Assembly: GCA_963573385.1 (NCBI GenBank)
Contig: CAUYLG010041475.1
Span: 62,001 to 126,000, forward strand
Length of the DNA: 64,000 bases
DNA from: Cacajao melanocephalus
Taxonomy: Eukaryota > Chordata > Mammalia > Primates > Pitheciidae
Direction of reading: 5' to 3'
The notes beneath the pieces are model-generated. The model had not been told where the DNA came from and did not search any database. It saw only the letters and a program-made list of their open reading frames with translations. Positions 12,535-23,492 of the stretch are shown piece after piece; position 1 is the stretch's first letter; each line of letters begins with the position of its first letter. The position numbers and the translations under genes are program-made.

Positions 12535-12600
12535 TTTCTGAATGAGGATATTAAAGATCAAAGATATAAAGAAGCTTACTTGAAATCACCCAGCAAGGCC
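12535..12600 (-). repeat. Possible MIR fragment, antisense
   Basis: AATGAGGATATTAAAGATCAAAG followed by AGCTTACTTGAAATCACCCAGCA resembles the antisense MIR run 'gatgaggaaactgag...ttaagtaacttgcccaaggtcacacagc'. It is short and heavily decayed. Confidence 0.35.
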
Positions 12601-15600
12601 ACTCTTACCTATGAACTGACTCCGTGGTCACCACCATTCTTACTAGGGAAGATCTGCTACTGTCTCATGAGCATCTGTAATGTGCCTGGATACAGTTCTC
12701 GCTTCAGACCTCACCACCTTATTTTCTAGGGAGGAACTAGGCTTTTTATTTCACTGTGGCTGGTGTTAGGGCATTTGGTGAAAAGGTAGCTATGGGAGAC
12801 TTCAGGCAGCCAAAATACTATCTAATAAACCTCTGGACCTTGAAAAAGAACTGCTTGTGGTAGCCCTATTGTCCAGAGTAATGGGGCCTGAGTTTTCTGA
12901 GTGATTGTAACTTTGATGGTTGTGACTTTGGGAAAGAAGTATATTGCATGTAATGTTTCCAAGAATTAGTTACTCCAAGCCAGAGGACTGTGGGCACATA
13001 AGCTGAATCAGTGGCTTTAATGGGCAGCAGTTGACTGCAGGAGAAATTTGCAGTTTCACCAGTCTTATTGCTGGGCAGCCCATGCATTAAATAATGTTTG
13101 GTTCGTTTGGATATCTTTTATTGGGAATTAAGCCCCAAAGCAGCTTTCTGTAACTATTAAAGTCTGATGGATAATGCTAAGCTTTTCTTTAGGCACTGGA
13201 GAAATTTGGCAGTCTCTGGAATAATAATTTGTTTGGCTTTGGCGCTGATAGCCGAAGTGCCACTTCTAGTCACTTTTAATGTTACCAAGATTTCAGTCTC
13301 AGTGCCAACTATTGAAAGGTTTGTGGCAAATAAGATTTCAATGCCGTGGTGAAGTAATCTGTGTGTGCTTTAAAGGTAAATAAAAATACAGCACATTATC
13401 TGAGTATAATTCTCATAGAGTTTTGTTGGCCACCCGGGTGGTTGGAAGTTCTGGTCCCTCAGCTGTGTGGGTTGGTGGCAGTGGTTCTGGCTTCTGCAGC
13501 TTGTGTTGGTCCAGGCCTAAACTCAGTGAAAAGTATACATGTTGAGGGCTCATGCGACTTGATCATATAGGGGCGTGCTTCGTAGGTCATAGGCATGGTT
13601 ATTCATCCATTTACTTTCATTCCGCCAGCAATGTAATGCGTGAAATAAGGATGGACATACAAGTGAGCATGCTTCTGATGAGTCTGTAGCATAGCGAGTG
13701 GTAGGGATATGCAAACAGAAAGTTGCGATATTTCTTGGGAGATGCTACTAATCCTCCTTGTCTAGAAAGAAGGGAAGTCTTGCTGAGCTGTGCATTCTGG
13801 CATGTATCTCTGCTATCATTCATTATTTTTACCTCTGATAATGAAATTTCTGACAATGCAGGGTGTCGCTGGAATTCATTTTCTTTTGTTGATAAAAGTA
13901 GTACTGTAATCAAAGAATTTCTTGCAGAAGTTTTGCAACCCTCAAGGAAAAGTGATAAAAAACAGACCCTGCATGATAGATTGCAGGGTTCAGGGAGGTG
14001 GGAGTTGTCCTTCCTTTCGCGTTGGCTTTGCTTTTGCTTGTGTAACCATGAAAGGATACTGACTGCTTTTTGTAAAGGAGATAACTTGGCTCATTCCTAA
14101 CATGCAGAGTGTTGGGTGAATTAACGAGTGGAAGGCACGTAATAATATGTGGTACTTATGTAGTATTTTGATGATTTCACCTAGAAGCTTGCCATCTGGA
14201 AACTTGCATTTACTAGGATATAGAGCCAATTTTGGATGATACTGAGTCCAATGTGTATTTAAAATGGTTTAGATTTTCATTTGGCTAAAATCTAGGAGAT
14301 TGTAGACTAATAGAATAACAATAATGATAGCTTTTCCTAAGGAGCTCTGAGTAACCTCAGGAGCAGTCCAGTGGGAGGTAAAAGACAGGAATCTCATCTT
14401 ATTTCAAAGCGATGCAGTTGAAACATGGTAGCCTGCACCGGGTGATAGAGCTGGCCTCTTTTGAAATAAGAAGTTGAATTCCTGATCTATGGCTTTGGCA
14501 CTTGCTTCGCCACCCAGAATTGCTATCTCCAAAATCTCCAAGCCATGAAGAATCTTTGTTTGCCATCTTAGTTTCCCAGCTCCTGGGGAGAAGAGGTTTC
14601 CCACTTGGAGTTTAGATTTTGCTGAAAGCACCAAAATCCAGGCCTCAAAGATGTCAAAGTGGATCAGGGCCTGGGGACCAGCTGTGCACTATTGAGATTG
14701 GAGCCCAGTTGGCAGGGAGGCCATGGCTCCTTCACCATCCAGGAGGGCCCTCTGCCTGCTTCCTCAGCACTTCAGCAGAACGAGGCTGGGCTCTTTATCC
14801 CAAGACAGCTGGGAGTCTCTGCAAGGTGTGCCCCATGCTTTCCTTCAATGTAGAGATGCCTTTTACCTCCCATTAGAGTGCTTCAGAGGCTATTTAGGTG
14901 CCTTAGGAAAAGGTATCATTATTATTATTCCATTAGTCTGTAACCCTCTAGGTTTTAGCTAAATGAAACTCTAAACCATTTAAAACATACTGGGCTCAGT
15001 AGCATCCAAAATCGGTCTGTGCTTAGAGGCTTCTGCAGAGTGGTAGGCGGGATGCCCCAGTAGCTGTCACTCTGGCTACTGCCTTTCTGTCTCCTTCAAG
15101 GGTATATGGGAGAGAAATGAGGGGCACATGCCTAAGGTTGCCTTCTACTACATTCCTATCTCACTTTCTCAGCAGGTTTCCTACTTTTTCATTGCCTCTA
15201 AAACAGACACAGATCTGCCATTCCTGGAAGACCTCAAACCTCTGGAAAAGCAAAGATCACTTTTCCCCCAAAAGATGTTAATTCCAAACTTGTTTATGTT
15301 CCTCCCTGGAATGACAGCTTACAAAAATATGTACAGTATTAAGGGATGAAGCCTGAGGGTAAAGGACAATATAATACTTGACAGGTACTAGAATTAGGTC
15401 ACACATTTCACTCTTGAGTTTCATAGCAGCTGGAGCAAAAAAGGGACATAAGATTAGCTTCCAAACTTATAACTGCCTTAAATAAAAACAGAAACAGTGT
15501 GGCTTTTTCTGTTACTCAGAAACTTTTTCTCTTGGGACATCATAAAGAGAGCGCTGATCTAGTAAACGACATTCTCCTGCTTGAAATTTGGTTCTCTAAG

Positions 15601-16073
15601 GTAATGAGCCAGTCCATTAGTTTCAGTGTTTGTTCCTCAGTGGTGCATTTATGTCCATCTATCTGGCCTTGTGAATATTTTTTTTTTTTTTTACATAACA
15701 TGAGTTAGACTGAGTATGAATGGCTCCAGACTTAGGAGTGACTGGCACTTGCAGATGAAGCAGTATGGATCAGTTTCTTTGGGAAGGTTGTTGGAAGAGT
15801 CCATGGGAGGAAACCCCAGACAGGTAGGAAAACTGAGGAAGCAGAAGAGGTGGGCAGAAGACAAAAACCTGACATAAGAAATTGTCAGTACTGAGAAGTA
15901 GCAGGGACGTAGCAGAAGGGGATGGTTGAGGGGAATACCAGGGGGCTGGTATGTAGTTGGTACCCAACAGCAGTGCATTGGTGTGCTTAAACCTCTAGTG
16001 TGACTCTGGGCATGAGACCAGACTCTTGTTCTCATGAAGTAGGGCATCAGGGAATGGGAGTTAATGAGGAAAT

Positions 16074-16390
16074 TGCATTAACATTTATTGAGCACTATTC
16101 TCACAATAAACCTGAAGGGTAAATACTATTTTTTAGTAGAGATGAGGTCTTGCTGTGTTGCCCAGGCTGATCTTGAAGTCCTGGGCTCAAGCAGTCCTCT
16201 CATCTTGGCCTCCCAAAATGCTGGGATTATAGGTGTGAGCCACCATGCCAGGCCTATTTGTTTTTAATTTCTGTAGAAACTGAAATTAACAGCTGAGTCT
16301 GGCCCATGATTGGTTCAGTAGGTATTTGGTGGACCAAGCTGACCAAGCTCATCCAGCTTCTGAGTGGCAGAGTGAATATAAACGTAGCCT
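16074..16390 (-). repeat. MIR, antisense, split by an Alu monomer
   Basis: ACATTTATTGAGCACTATTCTCACAATAAACC (16081-16112) gives the left part. After the Alu monomer, TTTCTGTAGAAACTGAAATTAACAG and CATCCAGCTTCTGAGTGGCAGAGT continue the antisense MIR order. It is strongly diverged. Confidence 0.7.
16127..16255 (-). repeat. Alu left monomer (FLAM-like), antisense
   Basis: Only the left half of the Alu dimer is present. It runs from TTTTAGTAGAGATGAGGTCTTG to GCCACCATGCCAGGCC, with no right monomer. It is either a free left monomer or an AluJ that lost its right half. CTGGGCTCAAGCAGTCCT and the divergence favour an early lineage. Confidence 0.85.
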
Positions 16391-17610
16391 GCTGACTCCA
16401 TTTCCTAGTTTCCTCACCTCTACCAAGGTCTCTGTTGCTCAGAACAAGAGCCTAGGGCTGGGACAAGCCTCTGGGTGACCGATGAAGGGAATTTGCTGCT
16501 TTCTGGGGCAGCATTGGTCCCGAATTGCTCAAGAGAGTAAGATGGTTTCATTGAGGAGCATCACATAGGGGGATTGATGGGAATAGGTGTCAGGCAGCCA
16601 GCAGAAGTTTTGTATACCTACCTGTGGCACATATATTATGCAGATTTATACAAAAGTGTGTATAGGTGTATACACACACACGCACGTACATGCACACACA
16701 CACACACACACACAAACACAGACACACACTTGTTCTGCAGCTTGCTTTTGAAGTGAGAGCCCTGGCTCAGTGTTGGACTTGTTTTTTGTCCCCTCCGTTT
16801 TAGACCAGTATGTGTTCCTGCAAACAGACAAGGCATTGTTTAAAGCATAGTGTACTCTCCTGCTTTTGCATTGTCATCAGAAACCCTTGACGAAATGTTT
16901 AATTTTTCTCATAGGTTATCTGTGCTAATTGACTTCCCTGATGGTACATTTGGTTCTGGAACCTGGAACTTTTCTTTTGCCCACCTGTGTTGTGTTAAGT
17001 TAGCCATAGGACACACATAAATATTTTTATAGAAAACTTAAGGATTCTTTAGCTTTGAGATGACTCAGACCCATGTTTCCAAACTGGGCCATGCGCTAGA
17101 GAAGGGCTCCCCCATCCTCCCTCCTCCTCTAGCTTCTTGTCTTTGTAGCCGTCCTTCCTAATACCCACCGTTTGCAGTTAGGCAAAAGGAACCTGCTTCC
17201 TGAGTGTAAGCTTCCATCTAAAAATGAACGTAATTTAAAAGGCAACTTTGCTCTAAGTTTTGTGATAATCTGCTAACCAGTTGCATTGCTTATGATCTCA
17301 TTTAAGAATGTGTTTTATCCTCTTTATGTTGATAAATTCAAGAAAGATACGTAAAATGTGTGTGTTTTTAAAGATTAAATTATTTTGAACTATTCAATAT
17401 ATTTAAAAATTCAATTTTTATTCTTTGCTGCACTTGGTCCTGTCCCTTTTGCTAGTTTTCTGATTCATTTGCATGGACTATTGATTGGATGTTGCATTTT
17501 TTTTTTTAAAGCTAAACTATATGAAAAGTCAAGACTTATAAAAAAGGTAAATAGAGGTAGCTGTACAATTACATTTGTTTAATGAGCTTTTACATTTTAA
17601 AACTTTGAAA
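16391..17610. other. Single-copy sequence with a CA microsatellite
   Basis: No gene is recognised. The (CA)n tract at 16671-16730 is listed separately. Confidence 0.5.
16671..16730. repeat. (CA)n microsatellite, interrupted
   Basis: An alternating CA tract with a pure core at about 16692-16714, preceded by CACGCACGTACATG and followed by interrupted AAACACAGACACACAC. Length polymorphism and Z-DNA potential are expected for such tracts. Confidence 0.95.
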
Positions 17611-17889
17611 TAATCCCAGCACTTTGGGAGGCCGAGGCTGGTAGATCAACTAAGGTCGGGAGTTTCAGACCAAGCCTGGCCAACGTGGTGAAACTCCATC
17701 TCTACTAAAAATATTAAAAAAAAATTATCCGGGCATGGTGGCAGGCCTCTGTAATCCCAAGCTACTCAGGAGGCTGAGGTGAGAGAATCGCTTGAATCAG
17801 GGAGGCGGAGGTTGCAGTGAGCAGAGATTGTGCCACTGCACTCCAGCCTGAGCATCAAGAGCGAAACTCCGTCTCAAAAAAAACCAAAA
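17611..17889 (+). repeat. Alu (AluS-like), sense, 5' truncated
   Basis: It begins inside the left monomer at TAATCCCAGCACTTTGGG, lacking about the first 25 bases. It continues through both monomers to CTCCGTCTC and an A-rich tail with an ACC interruption. The flanks AAAACTTTG (before) and AAAAACTTTTA (after) may be target-site duplications. Confidence 0.93.
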
Positions 17890-19236
17890 AACTTTTAGTT
17901 AATGTTTTACGATATCAGAAATTCAACTATAGTTATAAAATTATAAAGAATGTATTTGTTATATAAAGTGAGATATGCATGCAGAAACACAGACCTTGGT
18001 CTTCCCTTCTCCCTCTGGGCTACTGCTTCTACTTTATATATCCCCTAAACTCCTTAAAATATCTAGGCACACTAAACTCTTTTTGTGGTGAGTCAAGCTG
18101 CAGTGCCTTCCTGGCTGGGAAACAGTGGGCTGGGCCTCCTAGAATATAGTAGACTGGAGAAACAGAGAAAATACAGCTTGACGGGGCCTTGCCCTCTCAC
18201 TTCAAGCCTCGGCAGGATTCTAGAGCTTTAGCATGCTTTCTGCTGTGCTGGGATTATTTTCTGCAACTAGGCAAAAACCCCACAAAACTCCACATGGTTT
18301 GCTCTGGAGTAACTGGAATATGGAAAGGCTTGAAGGAATACTTACACTTTTTGATGGAAGGTAATGACCTTAGTTGTTCAGTATTTATTAGTTAAGTGTA
18401 GTTTCTGCAGTATAGCATTTAAAAATGAATCTTCCTCAGGGTTTCCTAGACAAAATAGTCAGTGTGTTTGGTCCAGAGTGGTAGAGAAGTTTGATCCAAA
18501 TCTGTTTTAAGGAGGCTGTCATGGAGTCCTGTGGATTGTTCTGCAAGTAGTTGTTTTCCATGTTCCAGTTTTACTTCAGAAAATTATTGTTTTTGAAAAT
18601 AAAGAAAAAATCTAAGTGGTAGAGAGAAATATAGGCTGTATTTAAACTGGCCTTTGTAATTTTTTCTTGGGCACACACAGCCCACATTTTGAAGCTCTGT
18701 GACGTAAGCACTCCTTGCTCTGGAGCTGGGAGTCTTGACCGGGCCAGGCCTTGGCTGCCCTGGGCTACACAGACACAAGCACAACCCGGATCTTTGTTTA
18801 CTTCCTCTCCAAGTGCTGGGGACATTCAGTACTAAGAAGGGCTGTGTGCTTGCACAAACACTCCTGCCAGCATTCTCTCAGCCCTGCCATTCCTGACTGT
18901 CTTGGAAAGTGCTTCGTTTAAGGCAGGCTTTTGTTCTTAGAGTGCATGCATTATTCCCCAGCCAGGCAGCGTTTTCCAGGTTTCTAGTGCAGACTTGCAG
19001 GCCCACTCCCCTGCAGCCTAGCCCACGGGTGGAACCTTATCTTTAGCTGCCTTTAAGAGCAGGAGGAGGAGTTAGGCAGGGGTGACTGGCTGTTCATGTG
19101 AGTTTCTGTGACTAATGTCTCTGAAGAAAGCAATGCCTTCTTCAGATGCTTATGGGAAATTTAGGAGACTTTAGGATTATACAGTGTTGCCTTTTCTGAT
19201 TCTAAGATAGAGCCTTCCAATTGCAAGTATATTAAA

Positions 19237-19259
19237 AACACACACACATACACACACAA
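19237..19259. repeat. Short (CA)n repeat
   Basis: ACACACACACATACACACACA, one T interruption. Confidence 0.9.
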
Positions 19260-19468
19260 CTATTTCCTACTGAATGTTAGTCAAGCTTAAGAGTGAATCT
19301 GCAGTTTCATGAATAATCAAAATAAAAGCCTGCTGCCAGGATGAACTGTTGCAAAAGCAGATGCTATTTTTTTTCAAGAAACTTTTTTACCCTCTATCAT
19401 GCTATTGGTATTAAGAGAGTTATTCTTAAAGGATATCATGTTTAGTACAATGTCTTCATAAAATAAAA

Positions 19469-19488
19469 ACTCATGTTTAAACATGAGT
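19469..19488. other. Perfect 20-bp palindrome
   Basis: ACTCATGTTT (19469-19478) is followed directly by its reverse complement AAACATGAGT (19479-19488), with no spacer. The next base pair out (A and A) does not match. A spacer-free palindrome of this length could extrude as a small cruciform or serve as a symmetrical protein site; neither is shown. Confidence 0.9.
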
Positions 19489-19566
19489 ATGCAGACAAAA
19501 CACAGGCACATAGCCGTGTGAAGTTAAATGTGAAGACTGGAACTCATTAACAGGATTTAATTTAAA

Positions 19567-19726
19567 TGTTTTTGTTTTGTTTTGTTTTGAGACAGGTTCA
19601 CTCTGTCATGCGGGCTGGAGTGCAGTGGCATGCTCACCACAGTCTGGAACTCCTGGGCTCAAAGGATCCTCCCACCTCAGCCTCTTGAGTAGTTGGGACT
19701 ACAAGCATGAGCCACCACACCCAACC
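19567..19726 (-). repeat. Alu right monomer (FRAM-like), antisense
   Basis: A (TTTTG)n tail at 19568-19589 is followed by one monomer: GAGACAGGTTCACTCTGTCATG to GCCACCACACCCAACC. It then reaches a poly-T run (19733-19747), where the A-rich linker or a left monomer would have been. It is a free right monomer or an AluJ remnant. Confidence 0.8.
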
Positions 19727-19758
19727 CCCACCTTTTTTTTTTTTTTTGAGAAATAATA

Positions 19759-20098
19759 AAGATTGAGCGTCCTAAATTGGAAATTTGAAATCCAAAATGG
19801 TCCAAAATCTGAAGCTTTTTGAGTGTTGACATGACACATGGAAGTGGGAAATTTCACATCCAATCTCATATGAGGGGTTGCAGTCAAAACCTTGTTGTGT
19901 GCGCAAAATTATTTAAAATATTATATAAATTTATTTTCAGCCTATGTGTATAGGTGTATATGAAACATAAGTGAATTTCCTGTTTAGACTTGGGTACTGT
20001 CTCTAAGATATTTTATTATGTATATGCAGATATTCCAAAATCTGAAGAAATCTGAAATCTAAAACACTTCCAAGTATGTTGGATGAGGGAATAAGGCT
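19759..20098. repeat. DNA transposon fossil, Tigger-like (tentative)
   Basis: The element starts near GATTGAGCGTCCTAAA, with repeated AAATCCAAAATGGTCCAAAATC blocks. A middle part includes CAGCCTATGTGTATAGGTGTATATG, and the end reads CCAAAATCTGAAGAAATCTGAAATC then AAAACACTTCC. This order matches a common human non-autonomous DNA element that I associate with the TcMar-Tigger group. The exact family needs a Repbase search. Confidence 0.6.
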
Positions 20099-20131
20099 CT
20101 TCAATAAAAAGGAACATGCCACAGATATATA
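20087..20131 (+). repeat. Short L1-like segment shared with 21410-21455
   Basis: GGGAATAAGGCTCTTCAATA followed by AAAAGGAACATGCCACAGATA matches the L1 3' fragment at 21410-21455 with about four differences over 43 bases. It overlaps the presumed right end of the Tigger-like element and runs into the (TA)n tract, so its origin is unclear. Confidence 0.65.
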
Positions 20132-20145
20132 TATATATATATATA
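20124..20145. repeat. (TA)n dinucleotide repeat
   Basis: Ten to eleven TA units following CACAGA; likely length-variable. Confidence 0.92.
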
Positions 20146-21387
20146 ACTCATTATTAGAGGAAAGAAAAGAAGTAATGGATAGACAAAAGAAAAAAACTTA
20201 TTTAGAGTTTACAATGGCCAAGAATTATGAATCAAGAATTGAGACTGATGTTCTTGTCAGAATTTTGGATGCCTTGCTTGCAAATATGGTTTTAAAAATA
20301 CACAACTTTTCTTTTCTTATTATTGGGATTGTGGCTCTTTTTTGAGCCTCATCTGACAGCTTTCAGATTGGAGATAACCTTAGAGCTCATCCTAGCTTAG
20401 CTGCCTTCCATGACAGCGGACGAAACTGAGGCCCAGCACTTGGTGGTGTGCTCAGAGTGCCAGACTAGCTGGGTGAGGTAGACAGGCAAGTGCCTTCTCA
20501 CTGTAGGCCTCATCCTTTAGAAGATGTTGCTGCCTGTGCTTGTGACTATTGTAAAGATCTGTTTGAGACATGGGTGGGGGAAATGGGGCTAGGGAGTGTT
20601 AATGGCCTCTCATTTCACATTCCAGGTGTAGCTGGGACTCATCTGACCTTTCAGAAACTGTTTTCATTTTTGTACCCCACATTGGGATAAGCGTGGTCCA
20701 TTGACATTGAGAATTACCAGGCCTGTTATAGACAGGCAGCCATCTGAAACTACTAGGTTTATACTTCTGATCTCTTAGAACAGAGTTTCCGAAGTTTTAT
20801 TCCTTGGAAACACTAGTAGTCGTGCATGATTTGGGCAGTTAGGTTTCATAAAATTTAAATGGTCTATTTATTTTCTTTTCCAAGCAGAACTGCTCGGGGC
20901 AGTCCCACCTCAAGGGAAATCCCATCATATCTTTCTGGTGGTGGGGTAACTGGAAGTCGGCATGAAATACAAAATTCTGAATAATCAGGAAAAAGCAGAA
21001 GGGTCGGAACCCAAATTAAACTGACGTCCTAAATAAAGTTCACTTTTTGGTCAGGCATTCAGGAAGCAGCATGTGAAAATTTGCTTGGATACAGTTTCCT
21101 CATAGTTCCTCAGCAGCTTGAAATAACATCTTGAGCTGGCTGTAAACAAAAAAATCTTAAGTTACAGTTTTTCTTTCCATTCGATTGAACCAGTTATTGT
21201 ATAGGGAGGCGACACAAACAAAACTTCGTGTTTCTGAAGCCAAGATTTTGAGATTATACTTTATGCAGAATTACTTATAAGTTCTGATTACTTTGAGAGA
21301 AAAATATTACAGTATCCTTAGAAAGTTTTATGTATGTGTTTTAAAGCTAAGCACCACCCTCTTTTAGTGGAAAAAAAAAAAGGTATG
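20132..21387. other. Single-copy sequence, possible ancient repeat at 20370-20470
   Basis: No gene seen. ATAACCTTAGAGCTCATCCTAGC, then GACGAAACTGAGGCCCAGCAC near 20370-20440 resembles a widespread old mammalian repeat whose family I cannot name. The remainder shows nothing recognisable. Confidence 0.4.
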
Positions 21388-21768
21388 GAAAATAGTGATA
21401 TGTCAATACAAAGGGAATACAGCTCTTCAATGAAAAGGAACATGCCACAGATACATAGCATGAATGAATGTCAAAAATATTCTGAGAGAAAAATGCCTTT
21501 CTGTGGAATTCTAGAAAAGGCAAAACTAACTTACGGCAACAGGAAGCAGATCAATGATGGCCAGGGGCAATGGGGCTTGGAGGAGGTTGACCGCAAAAGG
21601 GCAGAAGGGAACTTTTCAGAGAAACATGAAATTTTTTATATCTTTATTGTGGTGGTGCTTACACTGGTGTAAAATTTGCCCAAATTCATGTAAGCATATG
21701 CTTAAAATTAGGTGCATTTTTTTGATATGTAAGTTGTACTTCATAAAGTTGATTTAAACCAAAAAAAA
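21388..21768 (+). repeat. L1M 3' end, sense, 5' truncated
   Basis: The order matches the 3' UTR of old L1 families: an ATACAAAGGGAATAC...TGAAAAGGAAC block, GAATTCTAGAAAAGGCAAAACTA, GGAAGCAGATCAATGATGGCCAGGGG, TATCTTTATTGTGGTGGTGCTTACAC, ATGCTTAAAATTAGGTGCATTTT, and an A-rich tail at 21758-21768. Nothing of ORF2 remains, and the open frames inside are not L1 protein. Confidence 0.85.
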
Positions 21769-22831
21769 AGAGGTTAGAAGATAAGGCTGTGATTGGAATT
21801 TTTTTTGTGTAACTTAAGGCCAAGTAGTCCATTTATGCCCATTTTTACAGTATTGTAAGCTATGCCTTTTGTATTCACATTTCTCCAGTTACTGCTTTAT
21901 TCATCATCACTTAGGAGGCTTCCCATCTCATCTGCCTTCCTCCTAGCTCCATGATTTGAGCAGTAGAAGTTCTTGGCTTTCAGGAACCTCACAGTCCTTG
22001 TTAGTCATAAGCAAGAATGCATTTTAAATTCACTTCAAATCATTTTTTAAGTAGGGGTTCTGGCGGTTTTCTTGAATGGAGGTGTGGTGGAAGCTTGAGT
22101 GTCTGAGTGTGGGAAGAGGCTGGGTGTTCCTCAGATCATTGTACCACGCTTCCTCACACCTGTCCAAGCTTCTGTGCAAATACCGAAAGAAAGTGTCACG
22201 AATTTTGCTGCTGGCATTTGTCGGCCACAGCTGTGGCTTCAGGTTGCACATTTGTTGTGGTTTCAGAGTCTCTGAGAAGCCATTGGTTGGGAGGGCACTG
22301 AGAATGGTTGGTGTGGGTAGTAATTGAGTGCTTAAGGGGAAGAAGATGATTCGTAGTGCCTTCATTGCTCTCCAGTCTTTATCTCAATCTCAATCGCATT
22401 ACAATTTAGAGAGGCATTTTCCCAGTGTGTCCACAGAGAGACAGATGCATGCTTAGGAATGCCTAATTTAGTGGGCAGTTTGAGCATCGAGCTATTGGGA
22501 ATATTGTTGAGTGTTTGTGTTTAGAGTTCAAGTCCTCCATGTCTAGTCAGCATTAGCCTGTAAGAAAGAACTACTTGTTCTTAATGGATCATGTTAGCTG
22601 GACTTGGTGCAAGTGTTTTTTTCTTAGAAGGGAGGATTACACATTAGAGTAACAAGATGTTCTTTTATTTCCTAGTTTATCAAAAGATTGTGAAATAGGG
22701 TGTGCAGATATTTTAGGTCTTACTGTTTTTTAAATAGATGAACTTGAAAGAGTGAGGAAAGGTTGTGTCAGGTTAATTGGGCTTAAGGAAAGCTAAATAA
22801 TTGGTGGAAGAAAGAAGAGTAAATACTTTTT
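21769..22831. other. 1 kb of single-copy sequence
   Basis: No repeat or gene recognised. Overlapping open frames of 64-111 codons on both strands at 22030-22365 have no recognisable domain. Confidence 0.45.
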
Positions 22832-22851
22832 CCCTTTACTGTGTATTTCTT

Positions 22852-23472
<621 letters not shown>

Positions 23473-23492
23473 CCTTTTCTGTGTATTTCTTT

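Larger units (their letters stand above)
10091..16073. other. 6 kb of mostly single-copy sequence
   Basis: No confident gene or transposon. It holds the second copy of the local duplication (11412-11507), a poly-T run near 12147-12162 and a weak MIR-like stretch near 12535-12600. The open frames of 60-144 codons, on both strands and often overlapping, show no recognisable domain. The region at 10640-10960 is purine-rich on the plus strand, which by itself opens the minus frame. Confidence 0.4.
17890..19566. other. 1.7 kb of single-copy sequence
   Basis: No gene recognised. It contains a short (CA)n at 19237-19259 and a perfect 20-bp palindrome at 19469-19488. Confidence 0.5.

Noticed and set aside
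16671..16730. CRISPR-like or coding repeat
   Set aside because: Plain (CA)n microsatellite; the Cys/Val-rich frames on the other strand come from translating the repeat.
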